Assembly (NCBI GenBank): GCA_018678395.1
Contig: JAHHMJ010000241.1
Span: 1 to 22,134 of the forward strand
Source of the DNA: Gemmatimonadota bacterium
Lineage (GTDB): Bacteria; Gemmatimonadota; Gemmatimonadetes; Longimicrobiales; Gaopeijiaceae
Length of the DNA stretch: 22,134 nucleotides
Direction of reading: 5' to 3'
Part shown: in pieces, positions 6,953-16,339 of the stretch
Layout: each line of letters starts with the position of its first letter
Numbering within the stretch: the first letter of the stretch is position 1
Program-made: the position numbers and the translations under genes
The notes under the pieces: generated by a model
Database searches by the model: none
What the model was told of the DNA's origin: nothing
What the model saw: only the letters and a program-made list of their open reading frames with translations

Positions 6953-8938
6953 TCAGACCATCGCCTTCCGCGGATCCCGCTCGATCAGATCCTCCACCAC
7001 GCTCGGGTCGGCCAGCGTAGAGGTGTCACCGATCGAGTCCAGATCCTCTTCGGCGATCTTCCGCAGGATCCGGCGCATGATCTTGCCGGAGCGGGTCTTG
7101 GGAACCGCAGGCGCCCAGTGGATCTGGTCGGGCGAGGCGATGGGGCCGATCTCGGTGCGTACGTGCCTCACGAGCTCCTTCTTGAGCTCGTCGGCGTACT
7201 CGATGCCCTTGATCAGGGTGACGTAGGCGTAGATGCCCTGACCCTTGATGGGGTGCGGGAACCCGACCACGGCCGCCTCGGCCACCTTCGGGTGCGACAC
7301 CAGGGCGCTCTCGACCTCGGCGGTGCCCATGCGGTGCCCGGAGACGTTGATGACGTCGTCCACCCGGCCGGTGATCCAGTAGTACCCGTCGGCATCGCGG
7401 CGGGCACCGTCACCGGTGAAGTAGTAGCCCTTGTACAGGTCGAAGTAGACGTCTTCGAACCGCTCGTGGTCGCCGTAGATCGTGCGCATCTGACCGGGCC
7501 ACGGGGCCTTGATGGCCAGCACACCGGACGCCTCGGTCTCGACCTGCTCGACGCCGGTCTCGGGATCCAGGATGACGGGCTCGACGCCGAAGAACGGCAG
7601 CGTGGCCGACCCGGGCTTGGTGGGCCAGGCGCCGGGGAGCGGCGAGATGAGGATGCCGCCCGTCTCGGTCTGCCACCACGTGTCCACGATGGGGCAGTTC
7701 TCGTGGCCCACGTGCTCGTGGTACCACATCCACGCTTCGGGGTTGATGGGCTCACCCACCGAGCCCAGCAGGCGCAGGCTGGAGAGATCGCAGCCGGCGG
7801 GCCACTCGTCGCCCTGGGCGATGAGGGCGCGGATGGCGGTGGGCGCGGTGTAGAACTGATTCACCTTGTGCTTGTCCACGACCTTCCAGAAGCGGTCCGG
7901 CTCGGGGTACGTGGGCACGCCCTCGAACATGATGGTGGTAGCACCATTCTGCAGTGGGCCGTACACGATGTACGAGTGGCCCGTAACCCAACCGATGTCG
8001 GCCGTGCACCAGTAGATGTCACCGTCGTGGTAGTCGAAGATGTACTTGTGGGTCATGGCCGTGTAGACCATGTAGCCCCCCACCGTGTGGAGCACGCCCT
8101 TCGGCTTGCCGGTCGAACCGGAGGTGTAGAGGATGAACAGCGGATCCTCGGCGTCCATCTCCTCGCAGGGGCAGTCGGCGGAGGCGTTCTCCATCTCTTC
8201 GTGCCACCACACGTCGCGCCCTTCGGTCATGGGCACGTCGTTCCCCGTGCGCTGCACCACGAAGACCGTCTCCACCGTCGTGGGGTTCTCTGCGTCGTTG
8301 GCAGCGATCGCACACGCAGCGTCGGCGTTGGTCTTCATGGGCACGTTGTTCTTCGCGCCGCGGAGACCGGTATCCTGGGTGATGACGACGGTGCAGGTGG
8401 AGTCGGTGATGCGGTTGGCCAGCGAATCCGGCGAGAATGCGCCGAAGACGATGGAATGGACGGCGCCGATGCGGGCACAGGCCATCATGGCCACGGCCAG
8501 CTCCGGGATCATCTGCATGTAGATGCTGACCCGATCACCCTTCTTCACGCCGTGAGCCTTCAGCACGTTGGCGAACTTGCTGACCTGCTCGTGGAGTTCC
8601 CTGTAGGTGATGTGCCGGGTCTCGGAGGGCTCGTTGCCTTCCCAGATGATGGCGACCTGGTCGCCGCGGGCCTCGAGATGCCGATCCAGAGCGTTGTAGG
8701 TGATGTTGGTCTTTCCGCCCGCGAACCACTCGACCCAGACCTTGCCCTCACGACGGTCGTAGTTGTAGTCCCGGACCTTGTCCCACTTCCTGAACCAGTG
8801 GAAGTCGTCCGCGACCTCTCCCCAGAACCCATCCGGGTCCTCGATGGACCGCTCGTACATCTGCCTGTACTGGTCGAGGGTCCTGATATGGGCACGCTCG
8901 CTGAATTCTGCGGGCGCTGGGAATACCTGGTCTGCCAT
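6953..8938 (-). CDS. acs: Acetyl-CoA synthetase, AMP-forming
   Basis: 661 residues, the normal length for Acs. The ATG at 8936-8938 is chosen because AGGAG lies upstream at good spacing and the family N-terminus begins there; the frame is open 20 codons further. It activates acetate with ATP and CoA in two steps through acetyl-AMP, in the cytoplasm. Motifs in order: the phosphate-binding loop [11 protein letters not shown] (271-281), the [10 protein letters not shown] acetate/AMP pocket (419-428), [20 protein letters not shown] with the hinge region (506-525), and [11 protein letters not shown] with catalytic K619. That lysine is the residue whose acetylation switches Acs off in well-studied bacteria. 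The downstream gene carries a GNAT domain. Acs is divergent from malic enzyme, with 309 bp between the two starts. Confidence 0.97.
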   Translation of the reverse strand: MADQVFPAPAEFSERAHIRTLDQYRQMYERSIEDPDGFWGEVADDFHWFRKWDKVRDYNYDRREGKVWVEWFAGGKTNITYNALDRHLEARGDQVAIIWEGNEPSETRHITYRELHEQVSKFANVLKAHGVKKGDRVSIYMQMIPELAVAMMACARIGAVHSIVFGAFSPDSLANRITDSTCTVVITQDTGLRGAKNNVPMKTNADAACAIAANDAENPTTVETVFVVQRTGNDVPMTEGRDVWWHEEMENASADCPCEEMDAEDPLFILYTSGSTGKPKGVLHTVGGYMVYTAMTHKYIFDYHDGDIYWCTADIGWVTGHSYIVYGPLQNGATTIMFEGVPTYPEPDRFWKVVDKHKVNQFYTAPTAIRALIAQGDEWPAGCDLSSLRLLGSVGEPINPEAWMWYHEHVGHENCPIVDTWWQTETGGILISPLPGAWPTKPGSATLPFFGVEPVILDPETGVEQVETEASGVLAIKAPWPGQMRTIYGDHERFEDVYFDLYKGYYFTGDGARRDADGYYWITGRVDDVINVSGHRMGTAEVESALVSHPKVAEAAVVGFPHPIKGQGIYAYVTLIKGIEYADELKKELVRHVRTEIGPIASPDQIHWAPAVPKTRSGKIMRRILRKIAEEDLDSIGDTSTLADPSVVEDLIERDPRKAMV

Positions 8939-10918
<1,980 letters not shown>

Positions 10919-10925
10919 TCCGCAC

Positions 10926-10942
10926 GCCGGTTCGAACCCGGC
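10926..10942 (+). terminator. Hairpin after malic enzyme, tRNA T-arm-like
   Basis: GCCGG (10926-10930) pairs perfectly with CCGGC (10938-10942) around the 7-base loop TTCGAAC, starting 8 bases after the maeA stop codon. It may help end the transcript, although no T-run follows. The geometry, 5-bp stem and TTCGAAC loop, is that of a tRNA T-arm, but no tRNA body is present. Confidence 0.35.
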
Positions 10943-11087
10943 CGGTCACACCGCAGCACTAGCGGACCCGCTCGAGTTGACGGCCTCGGGCGGGGGGCGG
11001 GTCGCAGGGTCGGTGCGAGCAAGGCGGGCCACCCACACGTCGTATCCGTTGCTCCTCCACCCGGTCTCGCGGTACGCTAGAGGTACC

Positions 11088-11108
11088 ATGAGCCGGCGGT
11101 TTCCGTGA
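11088..11108 (+). CDS. Possible 6-residue leader peptide (MSRRFP)
   Basis: An ATG at 11088 preceded by AGAGG at good spacing opens a frame of six codons. It ends in TGA at 11106-11108, overlapping the GTG start of the next gene (GTGA). TACGCT (11073-11078) is a weak -10-like hexamer just upstream. This arrangement would couple translation of the small secreted protein to the leader. It is an inference from layout only. Confidence 0.25.
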   Translation: MSRRFP

Positions 11109-11422
11109 TCCGGAGAGGCCTCTCCGGCCTCCTTTCGGCGCTCATCCTGGGTGTGAGCGTCCTGGGCCCCCTCGTGGACCATGCCGGCGACGCCGTCGGC
11201 ATCGTCGTTGAGAGCCGTCACGATCCCGCCGGGTGCGCGCCTGCCCACGACCATCGAGCGTGTCTCCAGCAGCAGGCGTTCGACCCCCTCTTCACGCCTC
11301 CGGGGGACACCTTCGCCCGGCCGTTCGCGCTGCGACTGCACATCGGCCCCGCGGCGGCGTCGGGTCCGATCGCCACCCCCCGCCTGGACGGGCATTCAGC
11401 CCGTGCGCCCCCCCGGACCTGA
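11105..11422 (+). CDS. Small secreted Cys/His-rich protein of the zinc locus
   Basis: 105 residues from a GTG start that overlaps the stop of a six-codon leader. Residues 1-25 are hydrophobic with two N-terminal arginines (MIRRGLSGLLSALILGVSVL), consistent with a signal peptide or anchor. The segment after it carries a cluster of likely metal ligands: H26, H39, C44, H48, H50 and C53 (HDPAGCAPAHDHRAC). The remainder is low-complexity Pro/Ala/Arg. I do not recognise a named family. Its place as the first gene ahead of an outer-membrane barrel, a zinc-binding protein and an ABC-3 permease suggests a periplasmic metal-binding or metal-sensing accessory. The two cysteines could instead form a disulfide. 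Coding is supported by the signal-like start and motif; the function is inferred. Confidence 0.6.
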   Translation: MIRRGLSGLLSALILGVSVLGPLVDHAGDAVGIVVESRHDPAGCAPAHDHRACLQQQAFDPLFTPPGDTFARPFALRLHIGPAAASGPIATPRLDGHSARAPPRT

Positions 11423-11511
11423 ACGACTACCGGGTCGCGATCTGCGACTCGTCGACTTCGCCCGGTCGGGCCGAGGTCCGTGGAAGACGTCAGGATCTGG
11501 AGAGGTGAATC

Positions 11512-12900
11512 GTGTGCAAAAGCCCTGCCCGTCGTGCCGGCGCTCGGACGCTGGTACTCCTGATGTTGTGGATCGCTTCGCCCTCAGCCGGTTCGGCCCA
11601 GGAACCCCCCGATTCCACTCGCGCCGATTCCGTGCGGGTCGAGCTGCGTCGGCTGGCCACCCTCGTGGACAGCCTTCGGGCCGAGGTCGAGCGGTTGCGC
11701 GCCGCGGGCCGTGACGAGGAGGCGGGGGATGCCCTGGCCCGGTTGAGGGCCGCCGCGGAGGCCGCGGCCGCCGAGGGAGGCGCGGGGGATCCGGAGGCCG
11801 AGGAGCCGCGGGAGTTCGTGGGGCGGCAGCGGTCCCTGCAGGCACTCAATCCCGAGATCAGCGTCAACGCCGACATCTTCGCCCACCTCAACAAGGACGA
11901 CACAGGCGAGGACAACTTCATTCCCCGGGAGTTCGAGATCTCGCTGATCTCCAATCTCGACCCCTTCTCCAGGGCCAAGATCTTCGTGTCCCGACACGTC
12001 GAAGGGGGCGAGTTGGCTCCGTTCGAGAGTGCGCACGAACACGGTCACGAAGAGGGTGGGGGATTCGCGGTGGAGGAGGGCTACATCGAGTGGGTGGGTC
12101 TTCCCGGCGGGGTGGGCCTGAAGGTGGGGCGGTTCTTCCAGCAATTCGGTCAGCTGAACCGCTGGCACAGCCATGCCCTTCCGTTCCAGACCCGCTCGCT
12201 CCCTCACCTCGCTTTCATCGGGGAGGAGTCGCTGTCCCAGACCGGCGTCTCCATGCACTGGCTGGCCCCGTTCGGGGGTGCGTCGGGGACCTACGAAGCC
12301 ACCGTCGAGGTGACCCGGCGCGAGAGCGAAGTCCTCTTCGGTGACTCGGACGGGATGGCGGCGCTCGTGCACCTCAACGGCTTCTGGACCCTCTCCGAGG
12401 CCACGGACCTCGATCTCGGCGTGAGCTGGATTCGCGGCCGGTTCGAAGAAGAGGACGTGCTCGCCGATCGGACTCTGTGGGGTGTGGAGGGCGCCTTCCA
12501 TTGGCGTCCCCCGGGGCGGTCCCGCTACCGCGGCCTCATGGTTCGGGGCGGCCTCATGGTCCTGGACGGCCTCGTGCCCCACGACGATGACGGGGCGGGG
12601 ACCGAACCCACCGAGGAACACGACCTCGCCGGTCATGCGCTGGGGGTGTGGAGTCTGGCCGAGCTCCGGCTGTCGCGGAGTTGGCTGGTGGGGGCACGCT
12701 TCGACCGTACCGAGAATCCCCTCGACCCCGACGAGACCGCCTGGCTGGTTTCGCCCACCCTGTCGTGGTGGCAGAGCGAGTTCGTGCGTCTGCGCGCGGA
12801 ATACGATCTCATGGGCCGCAGCTTCGTCACCGGCCGCGAGGGCCGGCTCCTACTCCAGGTGACCTTCGCCATGGGCCCCCACAAGCACGAGACCTACTGA
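11512..12900 (+). CDS. Outer-membrane barrel with N-terminal coiled coil and His-rich loop
   Basis: 462 residues from a GTG start with GGAGAGG six bases upstream. Residues 1-30 are a signal peptide ending in GSAQ. Residues about 36-88 are charged and heptad-like (RLATLVDSLRAEVERLR), a probable coiled coil as in some trimeric porins. From about 115 on, alternating strands indicate a beta-barrel. A His-rich segment (AHEHGHEEGG, 174-183) sits between strands and could bind metal in an extracellular loop. GQLNRWHSHALPF (213-225) and GEESLSQTGVSMHWL look like conserved family blocks. The C-terminus is MGPHKHETY, again His-bearing and ending in an aromatic. The stop overlaps the ATG of the next gene, a ZnuA-like binding protein (TGATG), so the two are translationally coupled. 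A metal-uptake porin is the best reading; no substrate is proven. Confidence 0.8.
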   Translation: MCKSPARRAGARTLVLLMLWIASPSAGSAQEPPDSTRADSVRVELRRLATLVDSLRAEVERLRAAGRDEEAGDALARLRAAAEAAAAEGGAGDPEAEEPREFVGRQRSLQALNPEISVNADIFAHLNKDDTGEDNFIPREFEISLISNLDPFSRAKIFVSRHVEGGELAPFESAHEHGHEEGGGFAVEEGYIEWVGLPGGVGLKVGRFFQQFGQLNRWHSHALPFQTRSLPHLAFIGEESLSQTGVSMHWLAPFGGASGTYEATVEVTRRESEVLFGDSDGMAALVHLNGFWTLSEATDLDLGVSWIRGRFEEEDVLADRTLWGVEGAFHWRPPGRSRYRGLMVRGGLMVLDGLVPHDDDGAGTEPTEEHDLAGHALGVWSLAELRLSRSWLVGARFDRTENPLDPDETAWLVSPTLSWWQSEFVRLRAEYDLMGRSFVTGREGRLLLQVTFAMGPHKHETY

Positions 12901-13970
12901 TGATTCGCTCCATCCTCATGCGCGCCGCGGCGATGGTGGCCCTCGGCTTTTCCGGGCTGTCCGGACCCCTCGATCTCCACCCCCGGCCCGCGGTGGCCCA
13001 GGAGCCTCTGCGTGTCGTGACCACCCTTCCGGTCTACGCCGATCTGGTGCGGGCCGTGGGGGGAGGGCAGGTGGAGGTCAGCTCGATCGCCAACCCCAAC
13101 GAAGACGCTCACTTCGTACGGCCCAAGCCGAGCTTCGCTCTGGATCTGCGTCGGGCCGACGCGTTCGTGACCACGGGTCTCGACCTGGAGGTGTGGGTCC
13201 CCACGCTTCTCGATCGGGCCGGGAATGCCGACGTGATCGAGGGCGGTCCGGGCTACATCACCGCCTATACCGGAATCACGCTTCTCGACATCCCGGCCTC
13301 GGCGGACCGGAGCGGCGGCGACGTGCACATCTTCGGGAATCCGCATCTCACGACCGATCCCCTGCGCACCATTCAGGTGGCCCGCAACGTCGCGACCGGA
13401 TTGAAGCGGGTCGCGCCGGATCGCGCCGACGTCTTCGACGCTGGCCTCGCCGACCTGACCGACCGCATCCATCGCCACCTCTTCGGCGCACGACTCGTGG
13501 AGCTGCTCGGCGGGTCGACCCTCGAACGCCTGGCGCTGAACCATACGCTCTTCGAGTTCCTGCGCACGCAGGAGTACGAGGGTCGCCCCCTGATCCAGCT
13601 GCTGGGGGGATGGCTCGCCGCGGCCGAGCCGTTCCGTGGTCAGCAGATGATCTGCTATCACAAGAACTGGGCGTACTTCGAGGATCGCTTCGACGTGACC
13701 TGTGCCGAGTACGTCGAGTCCAAGCCCGGCATCGCGCCTACGCCGGGGCACGTGGCACGCCTCCTCCAGCGCATGCAGGCCGACGAACTCAACGTCCTGC
13801 TGGCCGCGAGCTACTTCGACCGCGACAAGGTCGAGGCGGTGGCCCGACGGGGGAACGCCGTGCTGGTCCAGGTCCCCCTCTCTCCCGGTGCCCGGGATGG
13901 GATCGACGATTACCTCGCCCTGGTGGACGTCTGGGTGAGCGAGCTGGCTGCGGCCTTCCATTCGCGCTGA
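12900..13970 (+). CDS. znuA: ZnuA/TroA-type metal-binding lipid-free periplasmic protein
   Basis: 356 residues from the ATG at 12900, which overlaps the upstream stop codon. A signal peptide spans about 1-34 (ends PAVAQ). The body matches the ZnuA/TroA solute-binding family (cluster A-I) with its rigid inter-lobe helix. Candidate metal ligands sit where expected: H71 (NEDAHFVRPKPS, for the usual DPHxYxPxPS), H149 (FGNPHLTTDP, for NPHxWLDP) and H254 (YHKNWAYFEDRF, for the third His), with E273 (YVESKPGIAPTP) or D307 (SYFDRDK) nearby. The acidic His-rich loop of proteobacterial ZnuA is absent. Three histidines favour zinc over manganese, but the metal is inferred. The cognate permease follows 33 bp downstream. 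Confidence 0.9.
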   Translation: MIRSILMRAAAMVALGFSGLSGPLDLHPRPAVAQEPLRVVTTLPVYADLVRAVGGGQVEVSSIANPNEDAHFVRPKPSFALDLRRADAFVTTGLDLEVWVPTLLDRAGNADVIEGGPGYITAYTGITLLDIPASADRSGGDVHIFGNPHLTTDPLRTIQVARNVATGLKRVAPDRADVFDAGLADLTDRIHRHLFGARLVELLGGSTLERLALNHTLFEFLRTQEYEGRPLIQLLGGWLAAAEPFRGQQMICYHKNWAYFEDRFDVTCAEYVESKPGIAPTPGHVARLLQRMQADELNVLLAASYFDRDKVEAVARRGNAVLVQVPLSPGARDGIDDYLALVDVWVSELAAAFHSR

Positions 13971-14003
13971 ACCCACACCTCTCTTCCCGTTCTCGGAGCG
14001 CCC

Positions 14004-14873
14004 ATGCTCGACCTCATGGTGGCACCCATCGTGGCCGCTCTCGTGATCCTCTCCATCCACGCCTACCTCGGGCTGCACGTCATCGGCCGGGGAGTGATCT
14101 TCGTCGATCTGGCCTTCGCTCAGATCGCGGCTCTGGGTACGACCGTCGCACTCCTCATGGGGATCGAGCCGGGCTCGACGCTCTCCCTGATGTTCGCCCT
14201 CGGCTTCACGGTCCTGGCCGCGATCCTCTTCTCGCTCACCCGCATGGAGGAATCGGTGGTCCCCCAGGAGGCCGTCATCGGGATCTCGTACGTGGTGGCG
14301 TCGGCCGCGGTGATCCTCCTCGCGGGGCTCACGGCCGAAGGAGCCGAGCACGTGAGCGAGACCCTGACGGGGTCGCTCATCTGGATCGACTGGGCGACGA
14401 TAGCGAAGATGGCGGCCGCGTACGTCGTGATCGGGGCCGTCCACCTGGCACTCCGCCGGTCCTTCCTGGCCGTGACCTTCGTCCCGGAGCGTGCGACGCG
14501 GATTCGGCTGTGGGACTTCTTCTTCTACGTCACCTTCGGTGTCGTGATCGCCTTTTCGGTCGAGGTGGCGGGGGTCCTGATGGTCTTCAGCGCCCTCGTG
14601 GTGCCGGCTGTGATCGCCTTCCTCTACACGAAGCGCTTCCTGCCGGCCCTGCTCATCGCGTGGTTCAGCGGAACCGTGGCCGTGGTGGGAGGCATCAGCA
14701 CGTCGTTCTACATGGACCTTCCCACGGGCCCCTTTCTCGTGGTGGCGTTCGGTATCGTCCTCGCTGGTGCCGCGGCGCTGCGCCCACTGATCACCGCGTC
14801 CCCCCGGGGACGGATCGTGGTGGCGAGTTTGATGGGAGGAGATGCCGAGGGCGCCCCGGAACCACCGTCATGA
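14004..14873 (+). CDS. znuB: ABC-3 family metal permease (ZnuB-like)
   Basis: 289 residues, normal for the ABC-3 permease family. About seven or eight hydrophobic segments fill the chain (for example VAPIVAALVILSIHAYLGL, VLLIL-type runs near 50-80, VAGVLMVFSALVVPAVIAFL). The cytoplasmic coupling region GRGVIFVDLAFAQIAALG replaces the common SHA-LPG version, marking a divergent subgroup. It would form the membrane channel for metal delivered by the preceding binding protein. No ABC ATPase gene accompanies it, so the energy subunit must come from elsewhere or the system works differently. The stop codon lies in ATGA, overlapping a possible 32-codon frame. Confidence 0.9.
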   Translation: MLDLMVAPIVAALVILSIHAYLGLHVIGRGVIFVDLAFAQIAALGTTVALLMGIEPGSTLSLMFALGFTVLAAILFSLTRMEESVVPQEAVIGISYVVASAAVILLAGLTAEGAEHVSETLTGSLIWIDWATIAKMAAAYVVIGAVHLALRRSFLAVTFVPERATRIRLWDFFFYVTFGVVIAFSVEVAGVLMVFSALVVPAVIAFLYTKRFLPALLIAWFSGTVAVVGGISTSFYMDLPTGPFLVVAFGIVLAGAAALRPLITASPRGRIVVASLMGGDAEGAPEPPS

Positions 14874-14968
14874 AGCAGCCGCGCTCAGGTTCGGGAGGCG
14901 GTGCATTCGCTCCGCTGCCCCTCGGCCCGCCATCCGCTTCCGCACCTCCGGCCCGGACCATCCCGTGA
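14870..14968 (+). CDS. Possible 32-residue bridging peptide
   Basis: An ATG overlapping the permease stop codon (ATGA) opens 32 codons rich in Pro, Ser, Gly and Ala. It ends in TGA at 14966-14968, which overlaps a GTG (14965) in frame with the porin gene. No ribosome site or family resemblance is visible. It may serve only to carry ribosomes to the next gene, or be fortuitous. Confidence 0.15.
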   Translation: MKQPRSGSGGGAFAPLPLGPPSASAPPARTIP

Positions 14969-14970
14969 TC

Positions 14971-16221
14971 ATGCGTCTCCACCATCGCCCCGCGCTCTGG
15001 ACGATGGCCATCGCCGTGGCCGCCACTGCCATCCCCCTCTCCGCTCAGGACGTCGACTGGTCCGGGGGCATCCGTCCCCGCTTCGAGGCCCGGGCTTTCG
15101 ACGACGGGCCGACGCCGACGTTCGTGTCCATGCGGACGCGCATCGAACTGCGGGCGGTCGTGAATCCGTATGCCCGCATCTTCGTTCAGGTGCAGGACGC
15201 ACGGCTGTGGGGAGACGAAACGGGCGTGAAGGACGGCTCGGCGGATCAACTGGATCTCCACCAGGCCTACCTCGATGTGGGACACCGGGGCGAGAGTCCG
15301 CTCTTCCTCCGCGCGGGGCGGCAGGAGGCGGAGTGGGCCGAGGCACGGCTCGTCGGTACCCCGACCTTCAGTCAGATCGGCAACGCGTACGACGGAGTCC
15401 TGGCGGCGATCCGCCTCGGTGAGCGGGGCATGCTCGATCTGTTCGGCTATCAGCTGCGCGAGGCCGAGGCGCCGATTCACTCCAGCGACCGCGCGTTGTT
15501 CGGCGCCTGGGCGGAACTGCCGCTGGGCACCGCCGAGGCATCGGCGGGCGGTGCGAGCGAGGGCCCCACCGGATCGCTCCAGCTCTTCGCGCTCCACGAT
15601 CGAGACAATCTCGATCGGCGGGCGACACGCCGGACCACCCTCGGCGCCTACCTGCTCGGGGACCTCGGGCCGCTCAGTGCGCGCATCGAGGGGGCGCTTC
15701 AGCGCGGCGACCTCCAGGGCTTCGACCTGTCGGCCGACATGCTGAACGGGCGCGTGACCCTGCCCGTGTTCGAACGACGGGGTGACCTGACGATCTGGTA
15801 CGATCGCTACTCCGGTGATGCCGACGCGTTCGCCACCGACGGCGCGCCCACCGGTGCGTTCGACGACCTCTTCGGCCGCAACCACCGCTTCCTGGGCTTT
15901 GCCGATCTCTTCGGTGACGTGCCTGCGGCGACTCGGGGGCGCGGCATCCAGGACGTGGCGCTGCGGCTGGGGTGGGGCGTGCTCGACGGCGGGCGCCTCG
16001 GCGCCGATCTGCATCGCTTTCTCGTCACCGACGACGCCGGCCTCGCCGGTGGCACGCTCGCCGACGAGCTCGATCTATTCCTGCGGCTCCCGACGACCTG
16101 GACCGGCTTCGATCTGCTCGCCGGGGTGAGCGCCGTGTGGGCCGGCGATGCCGGCCGCGCCCTCGGTGCGGTCCCCTCCGACCAGTTCTACGGCTACCTG
16201 CAGTTGGACGCGGTGTTCTAG
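14971..16221 (+). CDS. Alginate-export-family-like outer-membrane porin
   Basis: 416 residues from the ATG at 14971; a GTG two codons upstream is an alternative start. Residues 1-26 are a signal peptide ending in LSAQ. The mature part is a barrel throughout, with DQLDLHQAYLDV (92-103) and the block LRAGRQEAEWAEARLVGTPT (113-132) followed by NAYDGV. This matches the AlgE/alginate-export pattern (GRQ...G..RL...T..FDG). The chain ends in LQLDAVF, a typical C-terminal phenylalanine for barrel assembly. Members of this family in non-alginate producers are general porins of unknown substrate. It is the last gene of the putative zinc operon, 97 bp after the permease, with no strong ribosome site. 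A link to metal uptake rests on position only. Confidence 0.75.
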   Translation: MRLHHRPALWTMAIAVAATAIPLSAQDVDWSGGIRPRFEARAFDDGPTPTFVSMRTRIELRAVVNPYARIFVQVQDARLWGDETGVKDGSADQLDLHQAYLDVGHRGESPLFLRAGRQEAEWAEARLVGTPTFSQIGNAYDGVLAAIRLGERGMLDLFGYQLREAEAPIHSSDRALFGAWAELPLGTAEASAGGASEGPTGSLQLFALHDRDNLDRRATRRTTLGAYLLGDLGPLSARIEGALQRGDLQGFDLSADMLNGRVTLPVFERRGDLTIWYDRYSGDADAFATDGAPTGAFDDLFGRNHRFLGFADLFGDVPAATRGRGIQDVALRLGWGVLDGGRLGADLHRFLVTDDAGLAGGTLADELDLFLRLPTTWTGFDLLAGVSAVWAGDAGRALGAVPSDQFYGYLQLDAVF

Positions 16222-16238
16222 GTCGCTGGACCCGGGCG

Positions 16239-16260
16239 CCCGCCCCGCTTCATGGGCGGG
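16239..16260 (+). terminator. Hairpin after the porin gene
   Basis: CCCGCCC (16239-16245) pairs perfectly with GGGCGGG (16254-16260) around an 8-base loop, 18 bases past the porin stop codon. It is followed by AAAG rather than a T-run, so it could be a Rho-assisted stop or a barrier between the zinc locus and the next gene. Confidence 0.4.
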
Positions 16261-16268
16261 AAAGCTGC

Positions 16269-16274
16269 TATATT
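16269..16274 (+). promoter_or_regulatory. Candidate -10 box for the phosphodiesterase-like lipoprotein gene
   Basis: TATATT lies in the only AT-rich patch of this intergenic stretch, right after the hairpin at 16239-16260 and 65 bases before the next start codon. No good -35 hexamer was seen. Confidence 0.3.
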
Positions 16275-16339
16275 TCGACGTGCCCTCCCGTCGCTGTCGC
16301 GAGCCGAACCGTGCCCGCGATGCAACCTTGGAGGGCAAC

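Noticed and set aside
10926..10960. tRNA gene or tRNA-end attachment site after malic enzyme
   Set aside because: The GCCGG-TTCGAAC-CCGGC arm looks like a T-arm, but no matching acceptor strand, anticodon arm or D-arm exists upstream, where the malic enzyme coding sequence runs. No integrase or direct repeat supports an attachment site.
10919..11104. Zur or Fur box ahead of the zinc locus
   Set aside because: No AT-rich palindrome resembling known Zur or Fur sites is present. A TTGACG at about 10976 has no paired -10 box, and TACGCT at 11073 is too weak to call a promoter.
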